A stretch of DNA of 64,000 nucleotides from Micromonospora sp. LH3U1. GTDB lineage: Bacteria > Actinomycetota > Actinomycetes > Mycobacteriales > Micromonosporaceae. The first letter of the stretch is position 1. Every line of letters begins with the position of its first letter. Below the pieces are notes generated by a model, which was not told the origin of the DNA, searched no databases, and worked only from the letters and a program-made list of their open reading frames with translations. The position numbers and the translations under genes are program-made. Below, piece by piece: positions 36,994 through 48,586 of the stretch. Location: assembly GCF_028475105.1 (NCBI RefSeq), contig NZ_CP116936.1:2170001-2234000 (forward strand). Reading direction: 5' to 3'.

Positions 36994-39093
36994 ATGGTTG
37001 CCATCGGTCGGGTTCCCTGGATAGCGCCATCCGCGCGGGGGCGTGGGTGGCTGTCGCGGGTCGTCGCCGCCGCGGTCGCGGTGGTGGTCGGCAGCGCTTT
37101 GGCGGCGGTCGCGCCGACGGCCGCGTCAGCGGCGACGGTGGACACCAACGCGTGGTACGTGTTGGTGAACCGCAACAGCGGCAAGGCGCTGGACGTGTAC
37201 AACCAGGCGACGAATGACGGTGCGCGGATCACGCAGTGGGCGCGTAACGACGGTGCGTGGCAGCAGTGGCAGTTCGTGGATTCCGGTGGCGGCTACTACC
37301 GGTTGAAGTCGCGACATTCGGGCAAGGTTCTCGACATCTACAACTTCTCCACCGCGAACGGTGCCGCCGTGGTGCAGTGGGCTGACGGCAACGGAACCAA
37401 CCAGCAGTTCCGGTTGGCGGATTCGACCGGCGGCTACGTGCGGCTGATCAACCGCAACAGCAACAAGGCGGTGGAGGTGCAGAGCGCCTCGACGGCCGAT
37501 GGCGGCAACGTGGTGCAGTACGACGACTGGGGTGGCAACAACCAGCAGTGGCAGCTCGTCCCTGTCGGCGGCAGCAACCCCGGCAACCCCGGCACGTCGT
37601 ACTCGAACCCGACGGTGTGGCAGGACTTCGCCGACGTCGACATCATTCGGGTGGATAACGTCTACTACATGTCGGCGTCCACGATGCACTACTCACCGGG
37701 CGCTCCGGTGCTGCGCTCGTACGACCTGGTCAACTGGGAGTTCGCCGGTCACTCCGTGCCCCGGCTGGACTTCGGGTCGAAATACGACATGAGCGGCGGC
37801 CGGGCCTACGTCGACGGAATCTGGGCCTCGACGTTGAACTACCGGCCGAGCAACCGGACGTTCTACTGGGCGGGGTGCATCGACTTCGCGCAGACCCACA
37901 TTTACACGGCGTCCGCCGTCGACGGCACCTGGAGTCGGCACACGACAATCCCCAACTGCTACTACGACGCCGGCATGCTGATCGACGACAACGACACCAT
38001 GTACGTGGCGTACGGCAACGGCGCCATCAGCGTGGCCCAGCTCTCCGCCGACGGGCGGTCCCAGGTCCGTGCCCAGCAGGTGTACACCACGCCGTCGAGC
38101 ATCGGCACCCTGGAGGGGGCCCGGTTCTACAAGCGCAACGGCGCCTACTACATCTGGCTCACCCGCCCGGCCAACGGCCAGTACGTGCTGAAGTCGACCA
38201 ACGGGCCCTTCGGCCCGTACGAGCAGCGTCAGGTGCTGCTCAACCTGCCCGGCCCGATCTCCGGCGGCGGTGTGCCGCACCAGGGTGGGCTGGTGCAGAC
38301 CCAGAACGGCGACTGGTACTACATGGCTTTCGTCGACGCGTACCCCGGTGGTCGGATGCCGGCCATGGCGCCGATCAGCTGGACCAGCGACGGCTGGCCC
38401 GTGTTGCAGACGGTCAACGGCGCGTGGGGCAGCTCGTACCCGAAGCCGAACCTGCCCGCGCCGCCCCGGGCGGTGAAGCCGCTCACCGGCACCGACACGT
38501 TCGCCGGCACCACCCTCGGCCCGCAGTGGGAGTGGAACCACAACCCGGACAACAGCAAATGGTCGGTGAACAACGGGCTGAGCCTGCAGACCGCCACCGT
38601 CACCGGCGACCTGTACGGCGCGCGTAACACGCTGACGCACCGGATCCAGGGGCCCAGCTCCACGGCCACCATCGAGTTGGACTACTCCACCATGCGCGAC
38701 GGTGATCGCACGGGCCTGGCGGTGCTGCGCAACTCGTCCGCCTGGATCGGGGTCCGGCGGGACAACGGGTCCACGCGTCTGGTCATGCAGAACGGCCTCA
38801 CGATGGACGGCAACTGGAACACCACCAGCACCGGCAGCGAGGTGGCGAGCACCGCCGTCTCCGGTGGCCGGATCTGGTTGCGCGCCAACGCCGACATCAG
38901 ACCCGGGTCCGGCCGGCAGGCCCGCTTCTCGTACAGCACGGACGGGGTCACCTTCACCTCGTTCGGCAACGCCCTGACCCTGGACAGCAATTGGCAGTTC
39001 TTCATGGGCTACCGATTCGCCATCTTCAACCACGCCACCCAGGCGCTCGGCGGCGCGGTCACGGTGCGCCGGTTCGATCTGACGACACCGTGA
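36994..39093 (+). CDS. Secreted GH43 glycosidase with N-terminal ricin-type lectin domain
   Basis: A 699-residue extracellular enzyme. The signal peptide is about 1-46 (ends ASAATV). A ricin-like CBM (about 48-190) has three repeats, each with a GKALDVYNQ-like motif and a Q-x-W end (QQWQF, NQQF, NQQWQL). A linker precedes the GH43 five-bladed propeller (about 205-500) with the base Asp in DFADVDIIRV (Asp214 or 216) and the acid Glu374 in LEGARFYKR. A concanavalin-like C-terminal domain (GH43_C2, about 510-698) follows. AAGGAGG precedes the ATG. It probably removes arabinose or xylose units from plant polysaccharide. Two LacI-type operators link it to arabinose control. Confidence 0.92.
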   Translation: MVAIGRVPWIAPSARGRGWLSRVVAAAVAVVVGSALAAVAPTAASAATVDTNAWYVLVNRNSGKALDVYNQATNDGARITQWARNDGAWQQWQFVDSGGGYYRLKSRHSGKVLDIYNFSTANGAAVVQWADGNGTNQQFRLADSTGGYVRLINRNSNKAVEVQSASTADGGNVVQYDDWGGNNQQWQLVPVGGSNPGNPGTSYSNPTVWQDFADVDIIRVDNVYYMSASTMHYSPGAPVLRSYDLVNWEFAGHSVPRLDFGSKYDMSGGRAYVDGIWASTLNYRPSNRTFYWAGCIDFAQTHIYTASAVDGTWSRHTTIPNCYYDAGMLIDDNDTMYVAYGNGAISVAQLSADGRSQVRAQQVYTTPSSIGTLEGARFYKRNGAYYIWLTRPANGQYVLKSTNGPFGPYEQRQVLLNLPGPISGGGVPHQGGLVQTQNGDWYYMAFVDAYPGGRMPAMAPISWTSDGWPVLQTVNGAWGSSYPKPNLPAPPRAVKPLTGTDTFAGTTLGPQWEWNHNPDNSKWSVNNGLSLQTATVTGDLYGARNTLTHRIQGPSSTATIELDYSTMRDGDRTGLAVLRNSSAWIGVRRDNGSTRLVMQNGLTMDGNWNTTSTGSEVASTAVSGGRIWLRANADIRPGSGRQARFSYSTDGVTFTSFGNALTLDSNWQFFMGYRFAIFNHATQALGGAVTVRRFDLTTP

Positions 39094-39183
39094 CACCAGT
39101 CACACAGCGACCGGTCTGACCGGTGGCGCGGGCGGGCGCATGCCCACCCGGCACGACGGCCCGCACCACCGGTCATGTCCTCG

Positions 39184-39226
39184 CCGGCCTGTTCCACGCT
39201 CTGTCCGGGAGCGTGGAACAGGCCGG
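39184..39226. terminator. Perfect 18-bp hairpin after GH43 gene
   Basis: Arms 39184-39201 and 39209-39226 (core CTGTTCCACGCTC) are fully complementary around a 7-nt loop, 91 bp past the GH43 stop. It is probably a terminator. The remaining gap from 39094 to 39483 shows only the regulator promoter and no supported gene. Confidence 0.6.
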
Positions 39227-39350
39227 GGTGCCACCATGGCCCGTGCCGCACACCGGCATGGCCGCGTACTCGGCGGGGAACGCGTTGTGTGGCATCGGTA
39301 CCTCCCACGGTCCCGGCAGAGGCGTGCCGTGTTCGGGGCGCTAGCTGGCG

Positions 39351-39356
39351 TAGACT
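39351..39356 (+). promoter_or_regulatory. -10 box of the LacI regulator gene
   Basis: TAGACT, 128 bp before the regulator ATG, is a good actinobacterial -10. No copy of the 14-bp operator is near it, so autoregulation is not evident. Confidence 0.35.
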
Positions 39357-39483
39357 GGCGGCGATCCAGCGCTGGTCACCTGGGATTCAGCACCGGCGTG
39401 GTGGCTGAGCGAGGGGGATCGGGCCGGGCCGCTCCAGTCGACGTCGACGGGCCGCGGGCCGGAGACGTAGCGGGGGGAGTGCA

Positions 39484-40491
39484 ATGGCCGTCCACGGTCC
39501 CGCGATGACAGACGTCGCCCGTCTGGCCGGTGTCTCCCATCAGACGGTGTCGCGGGTGCTCAACGGGCACCCCAACGTTCGTGAGCAGACCCGGTTGAGG
39601 GTACGGGCGGCGATCGCCGAACTCGGCTACCGCCCGAACGGCGCGGCTCGCGCCCTGGTGACCGGTCGGTCGCAGGTCATCGGCGTGGTCGCGCAGAACA
39701 CGACGCTCTACGGTCCGGCGTCATTGCTGGCCGCGTTGGAGCAGACCGCCGCCGCGGAGGGTTTCGCGGTCAGTGTCGGCAGCGTCCGGAACCTGGACCA
39801 CCGATCCATCTCGGCCGCTGTCGAGCGGCACCTGTCGCACCGGGTCGCCGGCATCGTGGTCATCGCACCGGTGGAGTCGGCCGGTGAGGCGCTGGAACGA
39901 CTGCCCAAGGACGTCCCGCTGGTCACGGTCGACGGTGACCCGAGTGGGCCGGTTGCGTTGGTGACGGTCGACCAGGTGGCGGGCGCGCGGGCGGCGACCC
40001 AGCATCTGCTCGACGCGGGGCATCGCACGGTCTGGCATGTCTCGGGGCCGTCCGACTGGTTCGACGCCGTCGGCCGGATCGACGGTTGGCGCGAGGCACT
40101 GCTGGCGGCTGGGGTGGTTCCACCGCCGCTGATGCCGGGGGACTGGTCCGCAGCCTCGGGTTACCGGTCTGGGCAGATGTTGGCGCGGATGCCGGAGGTC
40201 ACCGCCGTCTTCACGGCCAACGACCATCTCGCGCTGGGCGTGCTGCGGGCGTTGCACGAGTTCGGCCGGCGGGTGCCGGACGACATCAGCGTGGTCGGTT
40301 TCGACGACGTGCCAGAGGCGGCGTACTTCATTCCGCCACTGACCACCGTCCGTCCGGACTTCGACGCGGTGGCGCGGGCAAGCCTGCAGATGCTCCTGAC
40401 CCAGATCGAGTCGGGCACCGGTGGGGCGCTGCGGCAGACCATCGCCCCGGCCCTGGTCGCCCGTGAGAGCGTCGGGCCACCGCGCCGCTGA
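39484..40491 (+). CDS. LacI-family transcriptional regulator (probable arabinose/arabinan regulator)
   Basis: A 335-residue repressor. The helix-turn-helix is at about 8-28 (MTDVARLAGVSHQTVSRVLN), followed by the hinge helix GYRPNGAARALVTGRS that inserts in the minor groove at a CG step. The ligand domain is about 60-335 with IGVVAQNTTLYGPASLLAAL and DDISVVGFDDVPEAAYF. GGGGGGAG precedes the ATG. It lies between the GH43 and GH27 genes, both preceded by CG-centred LacI-type operators. It is therefore the best candidate for the regulator of all seven sites. The effector is probably L-arabinose or an arabino-oligosaccharide; inferred. Confidence 0.9.
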   Translation: MAVHGPAMTDVARLAGVSHQTVSRVLNGHPNVREQTRLRVRAAIAELGYRPNGAARALVTGRSQVIGVVAQNTTLYGPASLLAALEQTAAAEGFAVSVGSVRNLDHRSISAAVERHLSHRVAGIVVIAPVESAGEALERLPKDVPLVTVDGDPSGPVALVTVDQVAGARAATQHLLDAGHRTVWHVSGPSDWFDAVGRIDGWREALLAAGVVPPPLMPGDWSAASGYRSGQMLARMPEVTAVFTANDHLALGVLRALHEFGRRVPDDISVVGFDDVPEAAYFIPPLTTVRPDFDAVARASLQMLLTQIESGTGGALRQTIAPALVARESVGPPRR

Positions 40492-40500
40492 CAGCGGCGC
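40482..40500 (+). terminator. Short hairpin at regulator stop codon
   Basis: GCGCCGC (40482-40488) pairs with GCGGCGC (40494-40500) across the stop codon. Probable weak terminator. Confidence 0.4.
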
Positions 40501-40648
40501 ACCATCAGTCCGCGTCAATTTTCTGGCCCCTCGCGGCTGATAAGACGCATCTCAATCGAGGTCCGGCAAGGCCGATCGATGCTGAGCAATGTGACGGCGG
40601 GAAGGTATTGAACCTCATGAAATGTCGCCGTAACATGATGGACGTCTC

Positions 40649-42391
<1,743 letters not shown>

Positions 42392-42617
42392 CCGACCGGG
42401 TCCGCCGGCCGACCAGGTCGCGGCAGCCCACCTGATCAGGCCCGCAGTGCTGGTGCCCGTGGACGACAGCCGTCGCTCGCGGGCGCCAGCCGGTGGGGCC
42501 TCCGCCGACGGTGGTGGAATCGTGGCGATCTCGTGCTTCCGGAAGGATCGCCCTCTGGTTACGCTCGCCTGCGTGGCTCCGTTACGAGACCGTGACACCG
42601 GTATTTCGGATCAGGTG

Positions 42618-42645
42618 TTGACGCAGTCTATGTGAACGCTAACAC
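42618..42645 (+). promoter_or_regulatory. chvE-like promoter with overlapping LacI-type operator
   Basis: TTGACG (42618-42623), 16-bp spacer, TAACAC (42640-42645). The operator TGTGAACGCTAACA at 42631-42644 overlaps the -10. It is nearly identical to the araB promoter, so both importers are probably co-regulated. The rest of the 314-bp gap shows no gene. Confidence 0.7.
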
Positions 42646-42705
42646 TACCCGAAAGGTGACAGTTGGCCCCGGCAGTCGGCGGGGGAGTCCAGAGAGGAGA
42701 AGCCC

Positions 42706-43848
42706 GTGGGCAGGAAATTCCTGGTTGCTCTCGGCGGCGCGGTGTTGGCGCTGAGTTTGGCGGCATGCAGTGGCGAGGGTGCGGGCAGCGGTGGCGACAC
42801 CAGCGGTGACAAGCCCGGGGACCTGACCATCGGTGTGTCGATGCCGACCCAGACCTCGGAGCGGTGGATCGCCGACGGCAACGCGGTGAAGTCGAAGCTT
42901 GAGGCCAAGGGCTACAAGGTCGACCTCCAGTACGCCGGTGACGACATCCCCACGCAGTCCCAGCAGGTCGACCAGATGATCACCCAGGGCGCGGATGTCC
43001 TGGTCATCGCGGCGATCGACGGCACGGCGCTCAGCAGCCAACTGCAGGCTGCCGCCGACGCGAAGATCCCGGTCATCTCGTACGACCGGCTGATCCGAGG
43101 CAGCAAGAACGTCGACTTCTACGTCAGCTTCGACAACTACAAGGTCGGCGTCGCCCAGGCCACCTCGCTGCTCGTCGGCCTCGGTCTGCAGAACAAGGAC
43201 GGCTCGAAGGGCACGGCCAAGGGCCCGTTGAACGTCGAGCTGTTCGCGGGCTCGCTCGACGACAACAACACCCAGTACTTCTTCGGCGGCGCGATGGACA
43301 CGTTGAAGCCGTTCGTCGACGACGGCACCCTGAAGGTCAAGTCCAAGCAGACCACCATCGAGCAGGTGGCCATCCTGCGGTGGCAGCAGGAGACCGCGCA
43401 GAAGCGGATGGAGAACCTGCTCACCTCCAGCTACAACGACGGCTCGAAGGTCGATGGCGTGCTGTCGCCGTACGACGGCATCTCCCGCGGCATCATCACC
43501 GCCCTGCAGAACGCCGGCTACGGCACCGCGAGCAAGAAGATCCCGGTGGTGACCGGCCAGGACGCGGAGATCGCCTCGATCAAGCTGATCAACGACGGCG
43601 TGCAGAGCTCCACGGTCTTCAAGGACACCCGCCTGCTGGCCGACCAGGCCGTGAACGCTTCCGAGGCGTTCCTGCAGAAGAAGGAGCCGCAGGCCAACGA
43701 CACGAAGACGTACAACAACGGCGTCAAGGTCGTCCCGGCGTACCTCCTGCCGATCGTCACGGTCTACAAGGACGACATCAAGACCGCGCTGATCGACTCC
43801 GGCTACTGGACGGCGGAAGAGGTCGCCGCCGGTCAGGCCAAGAAGTAA
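42706..43848 (+). CDS. chvE: ChvE-like multiple-sugar-binding lipoprotein
   Basis: A 380-residue sugar-binding lipoprotein. The lipobox is LSLAAC with Cys21. The binding fold begins LTIGVSMPTQTSERWIADGN, the ChvE/XylF-like signature. It continues with GADVLVIAAIDGTALSSQLQ, PVISYDRLIRGSKNVDFYVSF and PVVTGQDAEIASIKLINDG. In Agrobacterium ChvE binds arabinose, galactose, glucose and xylose and feeds GguAB. The GTG start has GAGGAGA upstream. It is first of a three-gene operon under the LacI-type operator. Ligand range is inferred from family. Confidence 0.9.
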   Translation: MGRKFLVALGGAVLALSLAACSGEGAGSGGDTSGDKPGDLTIGVSMPTQTSERWIADGNAVKSKLEAKGYKVDLQYAGDDIPTQSQQVDQMITQGADVLVIAAIDGTALSSQLQAAADAKIPVISYDRLIRGSKNVDFYVSFDNYKVGVAQATSLLVGLGLQNKDGSKGTAKGPLNVELFAGSLDDNNTQYFFGGAMDTLKPFVDDGTLKVKSKQTTIEQVAILRWQQETAQKRMENLLTSSYNDGSKVDGVLSPYDGISRGIITALQNAGYGTASKKIPVVTGQDAEIASIKLINDGVQSSTVFKDTRLLADQAVNASEAFLQKKEPQANDTKTYNNGVKVVPAYLLPIVTVYKDDIKTALIDSGYWTAEEVAAGQAKK

Positions 43849-43855
43849 CCCACTC

Positions 43856-43886
43856 GTCGGGCCCGGCGATCGCCGCCGGGCCCGAC
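43856..43886 (+). other. Intercistronic hairpin after chvE-like gene
   Basis: GTCGGGCCCGGCG (43856-43868) and CGCCGGGCCCGAC (43874-43886) form a perfect 13-bp stem with a 5-nt loop, 8 bp past the stop and 43 bp before the ATPase start. It probably favours excess binding protein over transporter. The same layout occurs in the ara importer. Confidence 0.6.
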
Positions 43887-43928
43887 GCCTGGGCGTACCA
43901 CGTCCAGACCTGACGGAGGACAGTGACC

Positions 43929-45467
43929 ATGGACGACACCATCCTCGAGATGCGTCGTATCACCAAGACGTTCCCGGGCGTGACCGCGCTGGAGGACGTC
44001 ACCCTCGCCGTACGCCGCGGGGAGATCCACGCCATCTGCGGTGAGAACGGCGCCGGCAAGTCCACCCTGATGAAGGTGCTGTCCGGCGTCCACCCGTCCG
44101 GCTCGTACGACGGCGAGATCCTCTTCGACGGCAAGCCGATGCAGTTCCGGGGCATCCGGGACAGCGAGGCCAACGGCATCGTCATCATCCACCAGGAGCT
44201 TGCCCTGGTGCCGTTCCTGTCGATCGCGGAGAACATCTTTCTCGGCAACGAGCGGCGCGGTCGCGGCGGGCTGATCGACTGGAACCTGGCCAACGCCGAA
44301 GCGGCTCAGTTGCTCGCGTCCGTCGGGCTGCACGAGAACCCCGTCACCCCGGTCATCCAGCTCGGCGTCGGCAAGCAGCAATTGGTGGAGATCGCCAAGG
44401 CGCTGTCGAAGAAGGTGCGTCTGCTCATTTTGGACGAGCCGACCGCCGCCCTCAACGACATCGACTCGGCCCACCTGCTCGACCTGTTGCGGGCACTCAA
44501 AGAGCAGGGCATCACCTGCATCATGATCTCGCACAAGCTCAACGAGATCACCGCGATCGCCGACTCGACCACCGTCATCCGCGACGGGCGCGCGGTCGAG
44601 ACCCTCGACATGACATCCGACGAGGTGACCCAGCAGCGGATCATCCGGGGCATGGTCGGGCGCGACCTGGACAGCTTCTACCCCGACCGCGAGTCGTCCC
44701 CCGGCGAGGAGGTCCTCCGGATCGAGGACTGGACGGTGCGGCACCCGGTCCAGGACCGGATGGTCGTCGAGGGCGTCGGCCTGTCCGTACGCGCCGGTGA
44801 GGTCGTCGGCATCGCGGGTCTGATGGGGGCCGGGCGGACCGAGTTGGCCATGAGCGTGTTCGGTCGGTCGTACGGGCGCGACATCCGTGGCCGGCTCTTC
44901 GTGCACGGGCGTGAGGTGCACGCGCGCACCGTCGCCGAGGCGATCGACAACGGAATCGCCTACGTCACCGAGGACCGCAAGCGGTACGGCTTGAACCTCA
45001 TCGACGACGTCCGGCGCAACGTCTCCGCCGCCGCCCTGGACCGGCTTTCCCGCCTGGGCTGGGTGAACGGCAATGAGGAGATCAAGGTCGCCGAGGCGAG
45101 CCGACGGGAGATGAACATCCGGACGCCCAGCGTCATGGCGGTGGTCGGCAAGCTCTCTGGCGGCAACCAGCAGAAGGTCGTGCTGTCGAAGTGGCTGTTC
45201 ACCGACCCGGATGTCCTGATCCTGGACGAACCCACCCGGGGGATCGACGTCGGCGCAAAGTTTGAGATCTACACGATCATCAACCGGCTGGTTGCCGCAG
45301 GCAAGGCGGTGATCGTGATCTCCTCCGAGCTGCCGGAGCTGCTGGGCATGTGCGATCGCATCTACACCCTCTCCGCCGGCCGGATCACCGGCGAGATGCC
45401 GGTGGATGAGGCGACCCAGGAGAGCCTCATGGAGCTGATGACCAAGGACAAGGAGCTCGTCGCGTGA
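43929..45467 (+). CDS. gguA: Multiple-sugar ABC importer ATPase (GguA-like)
   Basis: A 512-residue duplicated sugar-importer ATPase. Domain 1 has GENGAGKST (38-46), [20 protein letters not shown] and [13 protein letters not shown]. Domain 2 has [16 protein letters not shown] and [19 protein letters not shown], followed by [16 protein letters not shown]. The segment [20 protein letters not shown] is typical of GguA/MmsA/XylG. ATG 43929 is preferred over GTG 43923 because GGAGGA is then 8 nt upstream. It overlaps the permease gene by 4 nt and energises it. Confidence 0.93.
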   Translation: MDDTILEMRRITKTFPGVTALEDVTLAVRRGEIHAICGENGAGKSTLMKVLSGVHPSGSYDGEILFDGKPMQFRGIRDSEANGIVIIHQELALVPFLSIAENIFLGNERRGRGGLIDWNLANAEAAQLLASVGLHENPVTPVIQLGVGKQQLVEIAKALSKKVRLLILDEPTAALNDIDSAHLLDLLRALKEQGITCIMISHKLNEITAIADSTTVIRDGRAVETLDMTSDEVTQQRIIRGMVGRDLDSFYPDRESSPGEEVLRIEDWTVRHPVQDRMVVEGVGLSVRAGEVVGIAGLMGAGRTELAMSVFGRSYGRDIRGRLFVHGREVHARTVAEAIDNGIAYVTEDRKRYGLNLIDDVRRNVSAAALDRLSRLGWVNGNEEIKVAEASRREMNIRTPSVMAVVGKLSGGNQQKVVLSKWLFTDPDVLILDEPTRGIDVGAKFEIYTIINRLVAAGKAVIVISSELPELLGMCDRIYTLSAGRITGEMPVDEATQESLMELMTKDKELVA

Positions 45468-46714
45468 CCAGCATCAAGACCCCCTCGACGGAGCGCCCGA
45501 CGCCCCCGGACAGCACACCCGCCGCCGCCCTGCACAGCGGGACGAGCGACCTGCGGGCGCTGGTGTTGAACAACCTGCGGCAGAGCGGGATCTACGTCGC
45601 CCTGGTCGTCATCGTGGCGCTCTTCGCGCTCCTGACCGACGGGGTGTTGCTGAGCCCCGGCAACATCACCAACATCGTCCTTCAATACTCGTACATCCTG
45701 GTGCTCGCGATCGGGATGGTCATCCTGATCATCGGCGGGCACATCGACCTGTCGGTCGGATCAGTCGTCGCGCTGACCGGAGCGGTGTCCGCCGTCCTGG
45801 TGATCCAGCAGGGCTATCCCTGGTGGGTGGGCGTCCTGGCCGCGCTGGCCGTCGGCGTCGCGGTCGGTGCCTGGCACGGGTTCTGGGTGGCGTACGCGGG
45901 CATTCCCGCCTTCATCGTGACCCTGGCCGGCATGCTGCTGTTCCGGGGCCTCACCCTGCGGGTGCTCGACAACATCTCGCTGTCGCCGTTCCCGGCCGAA
46001 TACCAGAAGGTCGCGGCGGGCTTCCTCAACGGGCTGCTCGGCGGGCAGGGTTTCGACGCCTTCACGGTGCTGATCGGTGCCCTCGCCGTGGCCGGGTACG
46101 CGGTGAGCGGCTTCCGCACCCGCGTGGCGCGCATCCGCTACCAGCAGCCCGTCGAGTCGTTCCCGTTGTTCGTCGCCCGGGTCGTGGTGGTCGGCGCCGT
46201 CCTCATGTACTTCGCGTGGCAGTTGGCGCACGCCCGAGGGCTGCCGATCGTGCTGATCATTCTGGCGGTCCTCGTGCTGGTGTACGGCCTGCTCACCCGG
46301 CGTACCGTGTTCGGTCGCCAGGTCTACGCGATCGGCGGCAACCTGTCGGCGGCGGCGCTGTCCGGGGTGAAGGTCCGCACCGTCAACTTCTGGATGTTCG
46401 TCAACATGGGCTTCCTGGCCGCGGTGGCGGGCGTCATCTACTCCTCGCGGTCGAACGGCGCCCAGCCTGCCGCCGGCAACATGTTCGAGCTGGACGCCAT
46501 CGCGGCGGCCTTCATCGGCGGCGCGGCGGTCACCGGTGGGGTGGGCACCGTGGTGGGCGCGATGGTCGGCGGTCTGATCATGGCGGTGATGAGCAACGGC
46601 ATGCAGCTGATGGGCATCGACCAGTCGACCCAGTCGGTGGTGAAGGGCCTCGTCCTGCTCGTCGCGGTCGCCTTCGACGTCTACAACAAGCGCCGGGCCG
46701 GTACGGCCCGCTGA
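45464..46714 (+). CDS. gguB: Multiple-sugar ABC importer permease (GguB-like)
   Basis: A 416-residue BPD_transp_2 permease, longer than the ara permeases as expected for GguB/XylH. Signatures are [20 protein letters not shown] (about 87-106) and [20 protein letters not shown]. The motif [20 protein letters not shown] is GguB/XylH-typical. An extra central hydrophilic loop (about 165-225) is present. The GTG start overlaps gguA as GTGA. A strong terminator follows. Confidence 0.93.
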   Translation: MTSIKTPSTERPTPPDSTPAAALHSGTSDLRALVLNNLRQSGIYVALVVIVALFALLTDGVLLSPGNITNIVLQYSYILVLAIGMVILIIGGHIDLSVGSVVALTGAVSAVLVIQQGYPWWVGVLAALAVGVAVGAWHGFWVAYAGIPAFIVTLAGMLLFRGLTLRVLDNISLSPFPAEYQKVAAGFLNGLLGGQGFDAFTVLIGALAVAGYAVSGFRTRVARIRYQQPVESFPLFVARVVVVGAVLMYFAWQLAHARGLPIVLIILAVLVLVYGLLTRRTVFGRQVYAIGGNLSAAALSGVKVRTVNFWMFVNMGFLAAVAGVIYSSRSNGAQPAAGNMFELDAIAAAFIGGAAVTGGVGTVVGAMVGGLIMAVMSNGMQLMGIDQSTQSVVKGLVLLVAVAFDVYNKRRAGTAR

Positions 46715-46732
46715 CGTCGCGACAGCACGACC

Positions 46733-46765
46733 GTGGCCCCTGCCCGCCTCGCGGGCAGGGGCCAC
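46733..46765 (+). terminator. Terminator of the chvE-gguAB operon
   Basis: GTGGCCCCTGCCCGC (46733-46747) with its exact complement at 46751-46765 and a 3-nt loop, 19 bp past the stop. Confidence 0.8.
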
Positions 46766-46838
46766 GCGTCGCTCGGCGGTGCCGGTCGTTCAGTAGTGCC
46801 GCGGACGGCCACACGGACCCGCCTTGGGCGATGCCCGC

Positions 46839-46887
46839 AGATCTTGGACAGTTTCCGTTCCGCGAAAACGGAAACTGTCCAAGATCT
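46839..46887. repeat. Perfect 21-bp inverted repeat (intergenic hairpin)
   Basis: Arms 46839-46859 (core TTGGACAGTTTCCGTT) and 46867-46887 are fully complementary around a 7-nt loop. The operon terminator is already 74 bp upstream, and the convergent phosphoesterase stop is 98 bp away. Its AT-richer composition differs from the GC-rich terminators here, so it may belong to a dispersed repeat family. A genome search would decide. Confidence 0.65.
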
Positions 46888-46984
46888 CGCGTTGGCGATG
46901 TAGCGGATCGGCGCGTGTGGCGTCGCAGGGCTGCGGCGGGAGACGATCCCGCTGCGCCGCGGACGACGCAGCGGGATCACGCGG

Positions 46985-48364
46985 TCAGTGGCAGTTGCCG
47001 GTGCCGCTGTCGGTGTAGGTCTGCCCCGCCACCGGCACGAACTGCCAGTCGTAGCTGCCGGAGTGCAGGGTGAACTTCAGCACCCCCCACGCCGAGCTGT
47101 TACGCGCCTCGCTGTTGGGCTGGATGGTGCCGAAGCTGTAGTGACCCGCACCGCCCATCCCGGCGACGAAGCTGCGCATACCCCGGCTGGCGTCGGCGCC
47201 ACCGGCCGGGTTCATCGGCCCGAACCGCTCGTACACGTGGTTGTGCCCCCACACCACGACGTCGGCGTTGTAGTCGTAGAGCGCCTGGTACAGGGGACGC
47301 GTCGACGTCGACGGCGCGTGGTTGGAGCTGGACGTGAACAGCGGGTGGTGCCAGTACGCCAGCGTGCACGGCTTGCTGTTGGCGGCCAGGTCCGCGCGCA
47401 GCCACGCCTCCTGGGTCGAGCCGGCCGACATGCTGATGTTCGAGTTCAGCGACACGACGTGCCAGTTGCCGAGGTCGAACGAGTAGTAGCCGCGGCCGCT
47501 CGGGCCGGCTGTCGTACCGAAGTAGTTGTAGTACCCGGTCGCGCCCGACGTGTTGTAGTCGTGGTTGCCCGGCGACGGGCGGGTGCGTGACTTGTGGCGA
47601 CCCCAGGTGGGCTCGTAGTAGCTGTTGAACTGCGACGCGGTGCCGCTGTCGTAGACGTTGTCGCCGGTGGTGAAGACCGTGCCCGGGATGGAGTCGAGCA
47701 GCGTCGCGGTGGCGCTGTCGCCGGAGCCGGAGTCGGCGATGTCGCCAGCACCGACGAACACCGGGTCCCCGGACGGTGGCGGCGTCGTGGTGCCGGTGGT
47801 GACCACCAGTTGTGGGGCGTCGGCTCCGCTCTCACGGGTGTCGTAGTAGGCGCCGTCACCGCTGGTCGAGGTCGCACCGAAGCTGTACGTGCCGTTGCCG
47901 GTGACGGCGGCCGTGACGTCGACCTCGTACCAGGTGTTGCCGCTGACCGCGCCGATGGTGCCGAGCGTGGCCCCGTCGATGGTCGGCTGGTTGTTCCAGG
48001 TGGTGCCGGTCTCCGACCACGTCGTGTTGGACATCCGGCGGAACGTGCCACCGGCGTCGCTGCCGCTGTTGCCGCTGATCGTGCGCAGTCGCAGCTTGGC
48101 GCCGGTCACCGTGCCACTGACCCCGCTCACGGTGAAGCGCAGGAACGAGCGCCGCACGGGTGAGTTGTCGACCACGACCTGGGTGGACGTGCCGTAGTTG
48201 GTGGAGGCCGCGTCGCTCTGGACGTAGGTGTCGGCGACCGGCGTGAACGTCGCGCTCGCTGCCGACGCGGCATCAGCGCCGCCAACGACGACGGTGGCGG
48301 TGGCGGCGACGAGCACCGCGACCGCCCCCACCGTCACCGACGGACGGGGGAATCGAATGTCCAT
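46985..48364 (-). CDS. Secreted metallophosphoesterase with N-terminal DNRLRE domain
   Basis: A 459-residue extracellular protein. Signal peptide about 1-35. The DNRLRE/CBM96-like beta-sandwich (about 38-190) has TFTPVADTYVQSDAASTNYG, RSFLRFTVSGV and TGTTWNNQPTIDG. After a short Pro/Gly linker the calcineurin-like phosphoesterase domain (about 198-440) shows all metal motifs: GAGDIAD, TGDNVYDSG, PGNHDYN, WHHPLFTS and WGHNHVYERFGP. GAGGAG precedes the ATG. It should hydrolyse phosphomonoesters or diesters outside the cell, perhaps anchored to polysaccharide. It is divergent from an MFS gene. Confidence 0.92.
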   Translation of the reverse strand: MDIRFPRPSVTVGAVAVLVAATATVVVGGADAASAASATFTPVADTYVQSDAASTNYGTSTQVVVDNSPVRRSFLRFTVSGVSGTVTGAKLRLRTISGNSGSDAGGTFRRMSNTTWSETGTTWNNQPTIDGATLGTIGAVSGNTWYEVDVTAAVTGNGTYSFGATSTSGDGAYYDTRESGADAPQLVVTTGTTTPPPSGDPVFVGAGDIADSGSGDSATATLLDSIPGTVFTTGDNVYDSGTASQFNSYYEPTWGRHKSRTRPSPGNHDYNTSGATGYYNYFGTTAGPSGRGYYSFDLGNWHVVSLNSNISMSAGSTQEAWLRADLAANSKPCTLAYWHHPLFTSSSNHAPSTSTRPLYQALYDYNADVVVWGHNHVYERFGPMNPAGGADASRGMRSFVAGMGGAGHYSFGTIQPNSEARNSSAWGVLKFTLHSGSYDWQFVPVAGQTYTDSGTGNCH

Positions 48365-48586
48365 TCAGGACTCCTCATCTTGCGGGTATGCAGCGCAAGG
48401 AATGTAGGAAGGTCGATGGGCCGGTGGGCGACGGGTGGATGAACAGTGCGTCCCGGCAGGCGAACACCTCGATGTTGGGGGCCCTTTCACTCGCCGCTCG
48501 CTCAGCTGCCACACGCGGTCCGTTGTGCTCTCTCCGATGAGTACGGACGATGGCTGACCGTCAGCCGCCGATCCGAGGAGATGCGC

